The notes beneath the pieces are model-generated. The model saw only the letters and a list, made by a program, of their open reading frames with translations, was not told the origin of the DNA and did no database searches. A stretch of DNA of 64,000 nucleotides from Ifrita kowaldi (lineage: Eukaryota > Chordata > Aves > Passeriformes > Cinclosomatidae): NCBI GenBank assembly GCA_013398055.1, contig VZRS01014296.1:248001-312000 (forward strand), in the 5' to 3' direction. The translations under genes and the position numbers were made by a program. How positions within the stretch are numbered: position 1 is the first letter of the stretch; each line of letters begins with the position of its first letter. This document shows, in pieces, positions 24,821-36,900 of the stretch.

Positions 24821-26465
24821 TTCCTGCCTGGGACAGGGAATAAGACCAGTATGAGGACAGTTGTTGTCTTTTTGCTATCATTTCAAATGGAAAGAGGAGT
24901 GGGCAGTAGGGAAAAATGTCAGTGAAGAGGAACTGCCTGGCAGACAAAAGCTCTAGAGCCTGTGCTGGGGTTGCGTGTGGTTCCCTGGTCAGAAGGACTC
25001 CGCCCTTCACAGGAGAAGTGATTTGGGAAAAAAGTAGACAGGGAAGTTTGTTCTGAAGGCTAAGGCAGGAATGATTCTCTTTTCTACATAAGGAGCACGA
25101 GACTAGCAAGAGTTCCTCACCCAGGCACAATGCAAACATTTACAGAAGACATGCTGTGGGAGCTAATCAGGGGTTTGTTAAAATATGTATGTGCACTAAA
25201 TAAAATATCAAGTGGTATAAATACATCTCTGTCCCAGTTCATTCTGTCCTGTCAGGAAAGCACCACAGTCTGTACAGCTTCACAAGGGCTTTCTTCTGCA
25301 TGGCACTGAACTTCAGGCCTCAGCTCTTTGAGTCCTGACAAGCCACATGTCAGACATCAATCCCATTTTGGTGCTTCTTTGCACATCTCTCCCTGTTAAA
25401 GTCCTAGGATTGCTTCTGAGTTTATACTATTTTGTAGCTTTTTGCTTTTAAATTCACCATTATGAGCCAAACGTGCAGACTCTAACTGTAAAAATCTCTT
25501 GAGTTCTCTGGTTTCCATGCAGTGGGACTCACAAAAGCACCACAACACAGCTCTGCAGCAGGGTTAGTTTGGTCTCTTACCAGGTGAAGGTCAATACACA
25601 TTAACTAACAGCAGGTACAAGTGTCCAGCTGCTCCATTTGCCTCTGTACCGAGGCTTATGCCATCACAGTCCCCATACACACAGGTGGGATTCACCTCTC
25701 CTGTGCAGTCTGACAAGCAGCTGCTGGGAGCCACAGCTACTGACACAGCACATCAGTTCTTTTTGCAGTCCCCACTTGTAAAGAGCGGCCAAAGCAAGGC
25801 TAAACCAGCTCTTACAGGTCCCTCTTGGGCACAGCTGCCACATGTCCAGCCTTTTACAGTCCTTCCCCCTTCTCTTGCCTCCTTAGGGCACTTTCTGTGC
25901 CCTGTCTGGGGGCAGCTTTCTCTCATTGCCAGGCAGGAAACACACGTGCTAATATGTCCTCCCTGCAGAAAGCTCTCCTTGCCCTTTCCCCTGGAGGGAA
26001 ATCATTGTGGGTTAACAGTTGACTTCCACCAGGATCCTTTAGAATTTTTCAAACACAGGTTATTTTAGGGTTCTAAACCAATTATTGTTTAGTTTCTTTT
26101 ATGCTGTATGGAAAGATCTGGGCAGAACTGCATCCTCAGCACACACTGTCCTCTTTCTCTGATGCTGTGCCTTCTTTGGCACACTTGAGATTCCAGCAAA
26201 GTCCAGAGATCTCTGACACGATGTTCTAGCACTGGCCACCATCTATCCCTTAGGACCAACAGACTTCTACCCACACAGAGTGAAGCTTAGGCATGTTTTC
26301 ATAAACACATTGGGGCAGAATGGCAGCTTTTGATCGCTTTCACATAAGCTCCATCCCTGTGAAGCACATCCCAAAGTGTCTGTCCTTGCAGGAGGAGGCA
26401 AAAGGAGCTGAGTTCAGATGAAGATGACTCAGCTCTTTCTTGCTAGAAATTGCTGTCAGAGCCCA
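24821..26465. other. Intergenic DNA between the minisatellite and the solo LTR; no gene seen
   Basis: This is CpG-poor unique sequence. A plus-strand frame at 25658-26068 (136 codons) has no recognisable domain and is probably chance. No RNA gene or regulatory motif was recognised. Confidence 0.55.
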
Positions 26466-26930
26466 TGATGCCATGTTGGTTTTTGCCTTTTTCTATGTTC
26501 TCTGTATTCTTTACACATATATTTGTAGCTCTGTAGTCTATTATTGTAGCTTAGCTTCAGTATTTTCCTAGGCAGAAAGACAAAACACATTCCAAGACCC
26601 CTATCCTATCTTGGCTCTCCTTAGAAACCAAGGTTGAGACCAGCTCTTCCAGACATAGTTTTATAAATGAAGTTTAGTCCTTATCTGAGGGGGGAGGATT
26701 TCAAAGGTACTAGAACTGGGGGCATGACTTCACCAAGCATGCATCTAACTGGGGACTCTTGTTAACTTCCAAAATCTATAAAAATTGTATACGCATTACA
26801 CGGTGTGTGCATCTTCGGCATTTTCCACGTGACAAATTGTGCACCTAAGGATTCTTATATAAAGCTAACCCCTTTTTGTCACCCTAACTGTGTCTGGCTC
26901 ACAATTCTAGGACCGGAGAAAAAGGCATCA
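26466..26930 (+). mobile_element. Solo LTR of an endogenous retrovirus (465 bp)
   Basis: The element begins TGATGCC and ends GGCATCA, a perfect 7-bp terminal inverted repeat that keeps the canonical TG...CA ends of LTRs. It is flanked on both sides by CCCA (26462-26465 and 26931-26934), consistent with a 4-bp target-site duplication. Inside, TATAAAA lies at 26777-26783 and a second TATAAA at 26858-26863, which could serve as promoter and polyadenylation signals. This sets the orientation as plus. No gag, pol or env sequence and no second LTR lie nearby, so it is a solo LTR left by recombination between two LTRs. Four-base duplications are typical of gamma-like (class I) elements, while ERVL elements usually make five and alpha/beta elements six, so class I is the best guess. 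A short non-autonomous DNA transposon with 7-bp inverted repeats is the alternative, but the TG/CA ends and TATA boxes favour an LTR. Confidence 0.72.
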
Positions 26931-28810
26931 CCCATTTATGATCTATGAACTGTGTCAGTTTTACTGTATGAAGGATTAAAGCCCGTAAGATCAATAATAT
27001 ATGGAGATACAAACCCCACTGAAATGGGTCAGTGTTTGTAGGACTAATAGTACAGCTGGCAGAAAGAAAATCACTCACTCTCAAGCTAATACATTACTTT
27101 TCTGTAACTCCACCTGGTTGGTTTGGACAATACAGTTCCAGTTCTTAAATAGCTGCAGAAATGTCATTCACCAGGAGATGTGGCTGCTTTGATTCACTTT
27201 GATGCACTGTCATCTGATGATGCAGGGTGATCTGCAAATTGACTTGAGGCTCTATATAAACTGCAAGTTTCAGATCGGAAAAATAAGGAAAAGGCTGGTA
27301 AACTGTCAGGAAGTTATTTTGTTGCGTGGTGCCCATGCAGTTCAACATACTGATTAAATGAAGGCAAAAGCAAGTCCTACAAGATGCCAGGCAAAATCTC
27401 CTGGATGTGACCATTTACAAAACCAGGGGTGATACAGCCCAGTGTTGGACACTGTGTAGGTTACCCAGCTCCAGAGCACGTGAAGTGTTCTTCCTCTGGC
27501 CGTCTTCATCCTCACGCCCCAGTACCTGAGAGAAAAAGAAGCTGCAAGAACATTTGACATCTCAAAGATTCCTGTGAAATAACTCCCATTGGTAGTAAAT
27601 CCGCTTTGCACAGCCCTGTATGCTCAGGCTGGGCCCGTGTTACATTTGCATGCAGCACATCTGTCTCCAAAGCAGATATTGGCCTTCACAGCACAGCTGG
27701 CACTTGCTGCACCAGCAATACCTGAATATCTCTTCTAGACTGTGATGCTCCTCACTTTGTTCACCTCTCCTGCTAAATAAATTGCAAAGGGAAGAATCTC
27801 TTGCTTTGTTTTCTCTGCAGGTATGATCTGAAATTTTTCGTTATGGTGACTAAATTCTAGAGCCCTGCAAAGCGGTTACTGTGCTTTAAAGCATGAAGAT
27901 GAATCTGTATTGACTTACTTCCAAATCAATTCCTCTCAGCTGTTATTGCTTCTGGCTACATCAAAGTTAGGGTAGAACCACCAGAACTGACACCTTGGCT
28001 CAGCTTCTAGGACTGTGCTAAACTCACAGCCAAACTCTCTGATGCTGGGCTGCCAGAGAGGCTGGAAGGGGTGTAAGGCACTGTGGAGTTCCCCCCAAAC
28101 ACCTCGGAGCCCAGTGTATAAAGCTGCAGTTTCAGTGTCGGAATTAACCCTGGCCAATACTGTGCTAGCAGCAGAGGACTATTACTGTCCTGCTACTACA
28201 GCTTTAACACTGGAGTAGACAGAGATGGTACATTCAGCCTGTAGGACCCATTGGAGGCCTGTGCCCCAAACTGGTGTCAATTGGTCATTGCTGAGCAGCA
28301 CCTGGGCACCAAGAGCAGAAGAATTTCACTTCAGCTTAGGAAATCCTGCTACCACTGGAATCAATGGTACCAGTGACTTCCATGGGTGCTGATGCCAAGT
28401 GCTTTGAGCTGTCACACTCTCCCACCCCATTTACACCAGTTGGAAGGGTATTTTATTTCTTTGCACCTTTGTCCCTAAGCATCTGAACCCAGAGCCACAA
28501 CTTGCATCATAGGAATGAAAAAGGTGCCTTGTGTTCAGCAGTACTTGCTCAAGTTGGCTTTTAGGGGAGATTTAAATACGAGCTCACCACCAGCTGCCCA
28601 GCTGAGTCCTCTTCTGAGCTCTGAGGCTAATTTCTGAAACCACTGAGAGGATTTTATCCAGGGTCTATTAGCCACTGTACAGCAGGAGGTACATTATCAT
28701 GGAACGACAACTTGCAAGGAAATAGCTCAGATTTACAGTGCAGCTGAACAGAGTGGGAAATTAAATAGTCCCAGGTGTAACCTGAGTAAGTTCCTTGGAA
28801 CAGGAAGCAT

Positions 28811-28856
28811 AAACAAACAAACAAACAAACAAAAAAAAAGAAAAAAGAAAATAAAA
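28811..28856. repeat. (AAAC)n microsatellite with A-rich tail
   Basis: Five AAAC units are followed by an A-rich run with scattered G. It could be a simple repeat or a decayed poly-A tail, but no retroposed body was recognised upstream. Confidence 0.8.
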
Positions 28857-29303
28857 ACCTGAGTGAAAACTAAGCAGGAATGGCTCCAGGAAGATGTGCA
28901 TGTCTTTCACTCATTTTCCTATTTAATATTAAGAATTGTGTATTTTATCCAAATTTTTACCCTAGTCCTATGAGTATACAACAAATAGGCTTTAACACAC
29001 TATACATGGATAGAAATATAAATGCATTTGGAACTAATATTGTACAGCTATAGAAAATTACAACCCTCTAAGTGAGCAATTCTTTACCAAAATATTTATG
29101 TGCTGTAAGTTTGTAAGTTTTTACTACTGTGAAGTACTAGTTATTCTAGAATACACACAGAAATATCACTAAGTGTGTGGATCATAGTCCTGCAGTGTCA
29201 TGAAAACATCATGCTAAATGCTTATGAGTGTTGAAAACTCAGTGAATTGAGAGGTCTGGGTGATGAAACTCTGGAGCAAAAACCAGCAGGGAAAAAAAGG
29301 CTG

Positions 29304-29362
29304 TGGGGGGGGGACCAACCAACCAACCAACCAACCAACCAACCAACCAACCAACCAACCAA
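29304..29362. repeat. G run followed by (CCAA)n tetranucleotide microsatellite
   Basis: A run of about nine G (29305-29313) is followed by about a dozen perfect CCAA units to 29362. The minus-strand frames across it read as a WLVG repeat and are artefacts of the microsatellite. Confidence 0.95.
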
Positions 29363-32300
29363 AAAGACACACCCACAAGCTCTAGTGTAGCAGTCAAAAT
29401 AGAATAAATATAAAATGGGAACGGTATCAAGCATGTACAGCATTGTGCACTAAAGATTGCATTACATGGCTGAGCAAATACTGTGAAATACTGCCAAGAG
29501 CTCTTTACCCTTCCTGTAGTGCCATCAGCATCCTTGAGTAAAGCTCAGGTTCCCTGCCTGTAGGAGAAAGCAGCAGGAGCACCTGTATTGTGACACCACT
29601 TTGGGGAGCTGCTGCTCTCAGCCCAGGCAGGGAGGGGAAATCTCTGTGTGTTGCTTTCCTTTTCCACCTCACAGAGCTCACTGGTGATTCCTAAACTGGT
29701 GCAGATCTGGGAATACCCTGCATTGGCAGGAGAGCCAGCAGCACTTATCTCTGCTTGCCTAGAATCACCCAGAAAACAAGTCTCTCTACTGTGTAACATC
29801 CGGGTTTTTGGGGCTGCAGCTATGAAATAAATACCCTCCAGGACAAAGCAGACTGACTAAAAGCCAGGTGCATGTAACCAAAGTGCCTCAGTGCAAAGGC
29901 ACCATCCCTTGACTTCTTGGTACAAGGCAAAGTGTGGCCCAAATGTCTCTTTCTCTAAAGGAAATCTGGGAACTGGGCAAACCTGCTGTGTCCATGTCAG
30001 ATGGGAGACCCCAGCGCAGGGCCAGGGAAGCCAGGCAGGAACACACGGTGCCTCTTCATTCAAACTCATGTTCTGCCATCGGGGATGAAGGCTCCCACCA
30101 TGGGAAGATGCAGCTTCAAAGCATGGAATGGCACAAGTCAAGACCACAGCAGCTGTGTGTGACAGTCACAGAGGTTCCAGAAAGGGCCCCAGTGCTCCCA
30201 GTGAGTTTGTGGAGATGCCCATTGAGGGATGAGGTGATATCACACCTGCTTTAGGTCACAGATTTTTCCTCAGGGTCTCTGCATTTCTAAAGCCAAGTTC
30301 TGTAAATGGGCAAGTTCTCACTGTTGCTATTACAATATAATTTGCATACAAACCATTAAAAACAAACCCATTACAAGCTATTTACGTACATAATATACGA
30401 AATTCCTCCATTGCATCTTCACAACCGTGACTCTTATCTGTCCTGCTTCTCTTAGATAATTTGAATTTGTACAGGAATATTTTTCATCCTCCAACAATTT
30501 TTCCCTGCCTAATACTAAAGCACTAATGCATCTGGGGTCCCAACATGTAGTTGACATGTGCATTGAAACAAATTTACCAAGACACAATAAAAATTTATCT
30601 GCACATCATGTAGAATCTCATCTGCAGAGCCAAGTACATAACAAAGTTAAATACAACAGACATTTCTTTTCCAAGTCTGTGTTCCAAACCTCACTGCACT
30701 CACTGCTCCAACTCCAAGTTCTATGCAAGGCAGCAAGCAAACCTTGCACAATTATCCTCTGGAAATAAGCTCAGTTGTATTAAGAGCAAAGGAAAGTACC
30801 TCTGGGATGAGCATCCTTAGCTGGATGGAGGAGCAATGCCTCTGTGTATTGGTGGTGAGGTTGGTTGTGAAAAGAAGCCTAATTTGTAATGTGATTGTGT
30901 TTGTGAAAATGTTCACTGCAAATGCTGCTTATGTGTGCTGACCCCTTAAATGCAATTACTGACCAAGATTACAGCTCAGATTGGTAACATTTTGCGTTTA
31001 GCCTTCAGGGAAATAGTCAAGAACAGAAAACTAGATGGAATTGTGTCTTCTTAGTGAAGCTGAGAAGCAGTCTGCTTTGGGCTGACATAAAATGCTTCTT
31101 TACATCAACTAACTCGCCAAGGGAATTTTGGGTGGGAAAAGAATAGGCATTAAGGAAAACCAGTGGATTTATATAGGCTAAAATAAATCCCTCCTGAGTA
31201 ACCAGAACAGTGTCTAGGCCAGACAAACCCACCATGGTTTTCCTTTTCACTGGGGCCAAATTAGATTCTTTGGCAGAAGAGCTGAGCACGTCTGTTCACA
31301 CCGAGGGCTTCCTCATAGATGGAGCATTGTTGGATCCCAGCACTTGCATCTGCTCTTATGCTTCATCAGGGCTGCAGCAGAGAGCACAGGGAGAGCATCC
31401 ACATCTGTCACTAGGGCACAACAGTCTCTTGGAGAGGCCATCCTTTGGGTGGAGTTCCAGATGGACCCTATTCCCTGCCAGCCTGGAACAAGCTGTGGTG
31501 GTGCAAACACCGTGACACAGATGGGGCTGCACCTCGCAGGAGTAGTGATGAACATGAACATTGCAGATTTACATGTAGGGACATCCCAGAGAGCCTCTGG
31601 CAGAACTCCCCTGTGTCTCTACTGAGATTGTTTTGCTTTAAATGTGATACACCCGACAGTCTCCTGCCATGCCTCTGCCAACTGGGATCCTCCAGGGATG
31701 CCAAAATTTAAAGCAACAGTAAGCAGACAAAAAAGCAGAAAGTCTGATTCAAAGACATGTCCCTATTATAGCACAGATGTTTTATTCTCATCCCATTCTG
31801 ATGCTTTTGGAAGCCACAGAACTTCCTCATCACAAGGAAGACAAAGGCCTTGCTCAGGAGTCTGAGAACAGCTCCTCGCATGTGGTTCCCAGTACTGTAA
31901 TGCTGTCAGTAAAAGTCTGAAGTGCTTCTGTGCCACAACATTTAGCCTGTCAGATTAATGATACATGTAATGCCCTGAAACTCTTGAGAGACAGCAAGGA
32001 CTAACTTACAAATAAGCACAATGGGAGTTAATTTCTGCAGCATATCACCTCAAATTGTTGTTCCACACACAATGCAGGTATTCTCAAATGTTTGGGATTG
32101 CTCATCATGGCAAAGTATCAACATATGGCAGATAAGATGCAGCTGAAAGGGAAGAACTTGGCTGCTCATGGGCTTTGCAAGTCAGGGCAGTGGTACAAAA
32201 TGAGGATACCTAGATAATGAATTTCCTGTTCACAGTCCAGAGCAGCCCAATTCCAAAGAAAGAACCCCTCCTACAGAACTGCTGCCAAGAAACCTTGAGT

Positions 32301-33451
32301 GAATCAGCCTCAGATACATCCTGTCCTGGGTATAAGTCATATTCTGACAGAAGGTCTAAAACCCACATTGTTAATGACAGAAAATGAGGCTTTATTGAAG
32401 TCTTTTTCCGTTGGTCTCTCCCTGTGAGACTTTATCCTGGGTCCCAAGGCATTTCCTATTAGATGACCATTTAAGCACTGCACAAATCACTGAGAAAACC
32501 CAGCAGGAGCTCCTTGGACCACATCTTTCAGATGTTTAAAACAGCCTAGTTTAGCCTGAAATCCAATATTCACTATGCCCTGGAAGGATGGATGGGACCA
32601 CTCTGAAACATCAATAGTACAGTCTCTCTGTCATTTAAGCAATTACTTCATTTCTCTTGCTACTCTCTGGAAAACAAGTCCTTCAGCAACGATGGACCTG
32701 AGCTTTGTGCTGTATTAGTCAGGACTTGTTTTCTCACTCAGACTTTACCTTGCTGCTCTGCATATCACAGCCAAGGTTTATCCCAGAGGTCATTGTTTTA
32801 ATCAGCATTTTAAAATCTCTGTGAATGGAAAACACTACATCACGTGTCAGGGCTTTCTTCTGTCTTGTTTGGGTTTTTTTTTCCTCTTTTTTAATAAACT
32901 GATGTTCTGTTTCTTTAATAGGTTTAGTTCTCACCAGTGCTCAATTCTTACTCATTTGTTAAGTCTAATTAGTCAGTATTCAAATGCGCCATGCATTAAT
33001 TTGGCCACTGCTCAAATACCACACAGATTTCATAGGAAAATGGATTATTTGAATTTTAAACGCAGTCTGTTCCACCAATTCTGACATATTAAGCAAGCTC
33101 ACAAGCCATTAGGGCTATAAAATGCCAGTTGACCTAACAGCCTGCAACAGTAGGGAGTGCACAAAGCTATTTATGTTATTAACTGGTGCTCTGAAGTGAG
33201 AGCTACACACACTGAACCTGTATCGTTTGGTTTTTCCAAGATTTGGGTGAAGCCCAGATACTTGGCTACTTCAGCCTCAGCACAGAACTGTCGGCCATTA
33301 GACACAAAAGCAGAGCCTTGAGATTCCCCAGAGCCAGGACTCACTCCAGCCTTCTCTGGCTGCAGCCACAGATCATCCTGCCTGCTTCACCTGTTTAATA
33401 TGATAATTAAGTCATTTTAGCTAATGGGCTTTAAATGCATCTTTTAGAGTA

Positions 33452-33901
33452 GTCTAGACAACTCCTTAGCATTGTCATCAGAGCAAGGAGCGATCTTCTG
33501 TACTTCTGTGCCAGTTTGTGTTGGAGAAAAGGCACAGGCTGATCAGAGCTTGAGTTAATCAGTTAAAGATGAGCCTAAGCCCCCACTCCTCCTCTCACTG
33601 ACGGGTGCTGCTGTCAAGTTTACCAAGAGTTTTTGCCTTCACTTAGATCACTCAAATTCTCCTTTTAGAGCTGAGGGAACAGTTGGATACACAAGCCTTT
33701 CCAGGTTCCCCCACTGCCTCTGGCACACAATTCTGTGGCCATTAGCTTGTCTAGACAGGGATGTTCGGGTGGTAGCTGGGCTATTGACATTAGCATGGGA
33801 AAAGGAAAGTGCATTTGAACACAAGCATTAAAGTCTGCTCTGCCTCTGCTAATGCACTTCGGTGGCCCAGCACAGCCACTGTCCCTTCAGCCAGTCTAGA
33901 C
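33452..33901. promoter_or_regulatory. Cluster of three palindromic SMAD-binding elements
   Basis: The 8-bp palindrome GTCTAGAC occurs at 33452-33459, 33749-33756 and 33894-33901. This is the optimal palindromic SMAD3/SMAD4-binding element known from site-selection work. The last two copies are also extended as an 11-bp inverted pair (CTTGTCTAGAC ... GTCTAGACAAG) 159 bp end to end. An 8-mer is expected about once per 65 kb in random sequence, so three within 450 bp is notable. Only one further copy was noticed in the window, at 63616-63623. The inverted pair has no flanking target duplication, which argues against a small transposon. Activity and target gene are unknown. SPNS2, about 32 kb away, is the nearest promoter. 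Confidence 0.4.
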
Positions 33902-36900
33902 AAGGCCACAGGGACTCTGGGATCTGGGCTCAGCACTCAGCTTACACTTCCTAGAACTGCAATAGCTTTGTTGTAATTCAGCATGACAGCACCTTCCAAA
34001 CACAGCAACCTGTGAAATAAATGTTTCGGAGTTCAAATCAGGGTTAGCCTGACTCTTTGGCAACATTTCCTCCTCCAAATAAGTGCAGAAGTTACAAAAG
34101 AAAAGCAAACCCACCCAAACCATGGCAACAATCCAGGACAAGGATGATTAATAAAATCACCTTAAGGAGAAAAAACGCAGGACTGCTGAGATCTTGGTAA
34201 ATAACAAGCTCTGCAATTCCACCACTGAAGCTTCCATAAGGCAGCAGTGTTCAGCAATGTGATAATATCCTCACACTGGACAACAGCAAATGAAAGGGAA
34301 CCTTCCAGCTCTGCCTCTCTGCAAAGGGTCAGAAAAAAACAAAGGACAAGAGCAAAGTGGGGTTGTTTTGGCTGCCATAGTTTTTAAGCATCACTGACTT
34401 GGTAGCTCTCAAAATGAACATGGGACCAGGCAGAGAAGGGACTTGGCAAATCATCCACAAAACCTTTCAGAACACTGCCCTGGCAATGGGATCAGTTCCA
34501 TCTATCAGCATGATGTGAAAACTGACGAACTTCTTCAGGTGCTATGGACCCAGAGAGGAGAAAATAAAGGATTTCTCTTGTAGTCCAAAAGTGAAATTGC
34601 ACATACATACAAGAAAATGGGGGGGGGGNNNNNNNNNNNGGGGAGGAGAGAGACAAATTTTCAGAGTGGGGAAGTGGAGACACAGATTTGCTTTGGGATA
34701 AATGAGGTTTTTCAGGTGCATAGAAAGAGCCTGTAGCTTTTGACTGAAGAGCTTTCCAGCCCAAATGAAGTATTTTACTTTGCCTTTGTAATATGCAAGA
34801 CTTATATAATTCTTAATTTTTTTCCCTATTTCAAGCTTTATATTTCTTAGGTAAAAGTCAGTTTTTCAACTGGCAGTCTTAGGGAAAAATGCTTTGGTAT
34901 TTTAAAAGTGCTATCCTTTATTCTTTTGAGTTAAAATTATTTGCAAACTGCTTCAAAGGCCAGCATAGCTGGTCAGGCATGTAGTGCTGAGCACAGCCAC
35001 GGTGTTTCTTATTGCAGTCCCAGTTGTCCGGGATTAAGGCACAATGTAGTACAGACACATCCTTTGTATTCGTGTCTGATAACATGTTTTAAGTTATCGA
35101 GGACTTTGAACACTCTATATCTAAGGACACCCTTGCAATTTCTGGTTTGGTCCATTTTAAAACTTCTGGTCAGCACAACAGGATTAAGAAACCTGAATTT
35201 AAGAGGAACGACAGAGAATGGCTAAAGCTCCCTGTGTTTGAATACACCCCATTGTGTCTTTACTGTCCGGGATTTTCCACAACTGTCCTTCCAGCACAGT
35301 CTTTATCTGAACATAATTGAGCTGGTAAGTGACAAAGAAGAACCTGAAGAGCTCTGTCTGATCACTGCAGCAGAGATTAAACTGAAGCTATTTTATCACA
35401 GGCCACTTGGTTTTCTTCCCTCAGGTGCTGGATGCAAACACTTCGCTAATGAGTGAAAGCCCAACTTCTGTTCACAAGGAGAGAAGACACCAAGGGTTTG
35501 GTGGTTATTTCCAAGAAATGGACAATGACAAGACAGCAGAGCCATCACTTTGTTGTGCTGCTGTGCCTGACTGAGAGCGGATTTGCACTGCCCCAGGAGA
35601 TGGGACTGGGAGCGAGTCACTGAGTTACTGCACCTTCCGGAGCTCCGTGTTCACTCATCACCCACACCTTTCCCCTCAGCACCACTCTCAGCTGCTCCAG
35701 GATCAATCTCCCCATGAACTGTAGGGAAAAATTCACCTTTCAGGGCAGAAGAGAGACTTGTGAGAAGTTATTGGGAGAGTGTGAAATGCGCAGAAGGCAA
35801 TGGCTGTAAGCAACTGCTCAGGCAGCCCCTACAGCCCCTGTTGGACACCTCATCGGCGATGGGCTGACCCACGGCACTGACTGACCCACAGCACTCTGCT
35901 GCTGCTGCCTGCCAGCAGCCGGCCCTGCGATGCCACCGCTCCTGTGCCCGAGGAGCAGCTCATTGGAATCACAGTCACACCGACCTGCAGAAATACTGGG
36001 TTTTCCCTTCACTCTCTGCCTATCATTAGGCATTTGGGAATGCTGATAGAAGCAAAAGGAAAAAAATCTTTCCCTTCAGAACAATCCCAGCAGGAGCCTT
36101 CTGTGTCCCCCTCTGAGAAGAATTGGTTTTGTGATACACTTAACGACTGGGGAACCACACAGTGCAGCAGGCACGAGGCAACAGTCAACATCCTCCACAA
36201 CCTAGACACTTCCAAGCTTCTGTGCTGTTCCCAGTGCTGCAGAAGATCTGCCTCTCAATGCATCCACCATCCAGACCCAATCTGGGAAGCCTGTGGGAAG
36301 CAAAGACAGTCAATTTGACTGTCACTCACTCAGACAAATCAGTGCCAAAATGAGTCCAGAGCTTAGATTTCTAAACTGCTTTCTCCATTGTCACCAAAAC
36401 ATACTTTTCAAGCAAGACTTGCCAAGGCTTCAAATCTTAACCAAACGAAACAATCTAAATGATGAAATTGGAAAAAATAGAAACTGAAGAAATCTTATAA
36501 AGCACAAAGCTGTTCTACCACACAGGCAGATGAGGCCATAGGTATAGGAAACACACTTTGCTATCTAAAGGGGAAAAGTGATGAGCTGTGGGATGTGTTT
36601 TTCAATGGAAGATCAGGTTTCCATTACCCTTGTCATTCATAGGTCAAAGTCATCAAAACTCTACAGCAAAAAGGAAATAGATGCACCTGTGCTACCAGAG
36701 AGTGAAGGATGAGGACAAAGATAGAAAACCAGAGACAGAGAGGCCTTTGGCATTCCTCAGGAGAGAAAGGCTTTTTCATGGATTTAAATTAAAACTGTGC
36801 AAAGAGAGCACTTTGCTGGTAAGTGAAGACGGACTGCTGCCATTAGCATGAGCAAACTTGTCTGACACATTTTGTCTGCAACCCTTTGCTGTGACAGGGA

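Larger units (their letters stand above)
26931..33451. other. Intergenic DNA; no gene seen
   Basis: Simple repeats at 28.8 and 29.3 kb are listed separately. No convincing exon occurs. The open frames at 29.5-30.3 kb and 31.2-31.9 kb overlap on both strands and match nothing known. The block at about 32.9-33.1 kb is AT-rich with several TAATTA-like cores and could be a conserved non-coding element, but that cannot be tested here. Confidence 0.5.

Noticed and set aside
28120..28218. Immunoglobulin/TCR V-like 3' end (SVSELTLANTVLAAEDYYCPATT, plus strand)
   Set aside because: The AEDYYC motif is suggestive, but upstream there is no first cysteine, no W-Y-Q core and no leader exon, and no recombination signal heptamer follows. 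It is most likely coincidence.
29222..29443. WLVG-repeat peptide on the minus strand
   Set aside because: It is the translation of the (CCAA)n microsatellite.
33746..33904. Small DNA transposon with CTTGTCTAGAC/GTCTAGACAAG inverted ends
   Set aside because: No target-site duplication flanks it, and a third GTCTAGAC lies outside the putative element. Clustered protein-binding palindromes explain it better.
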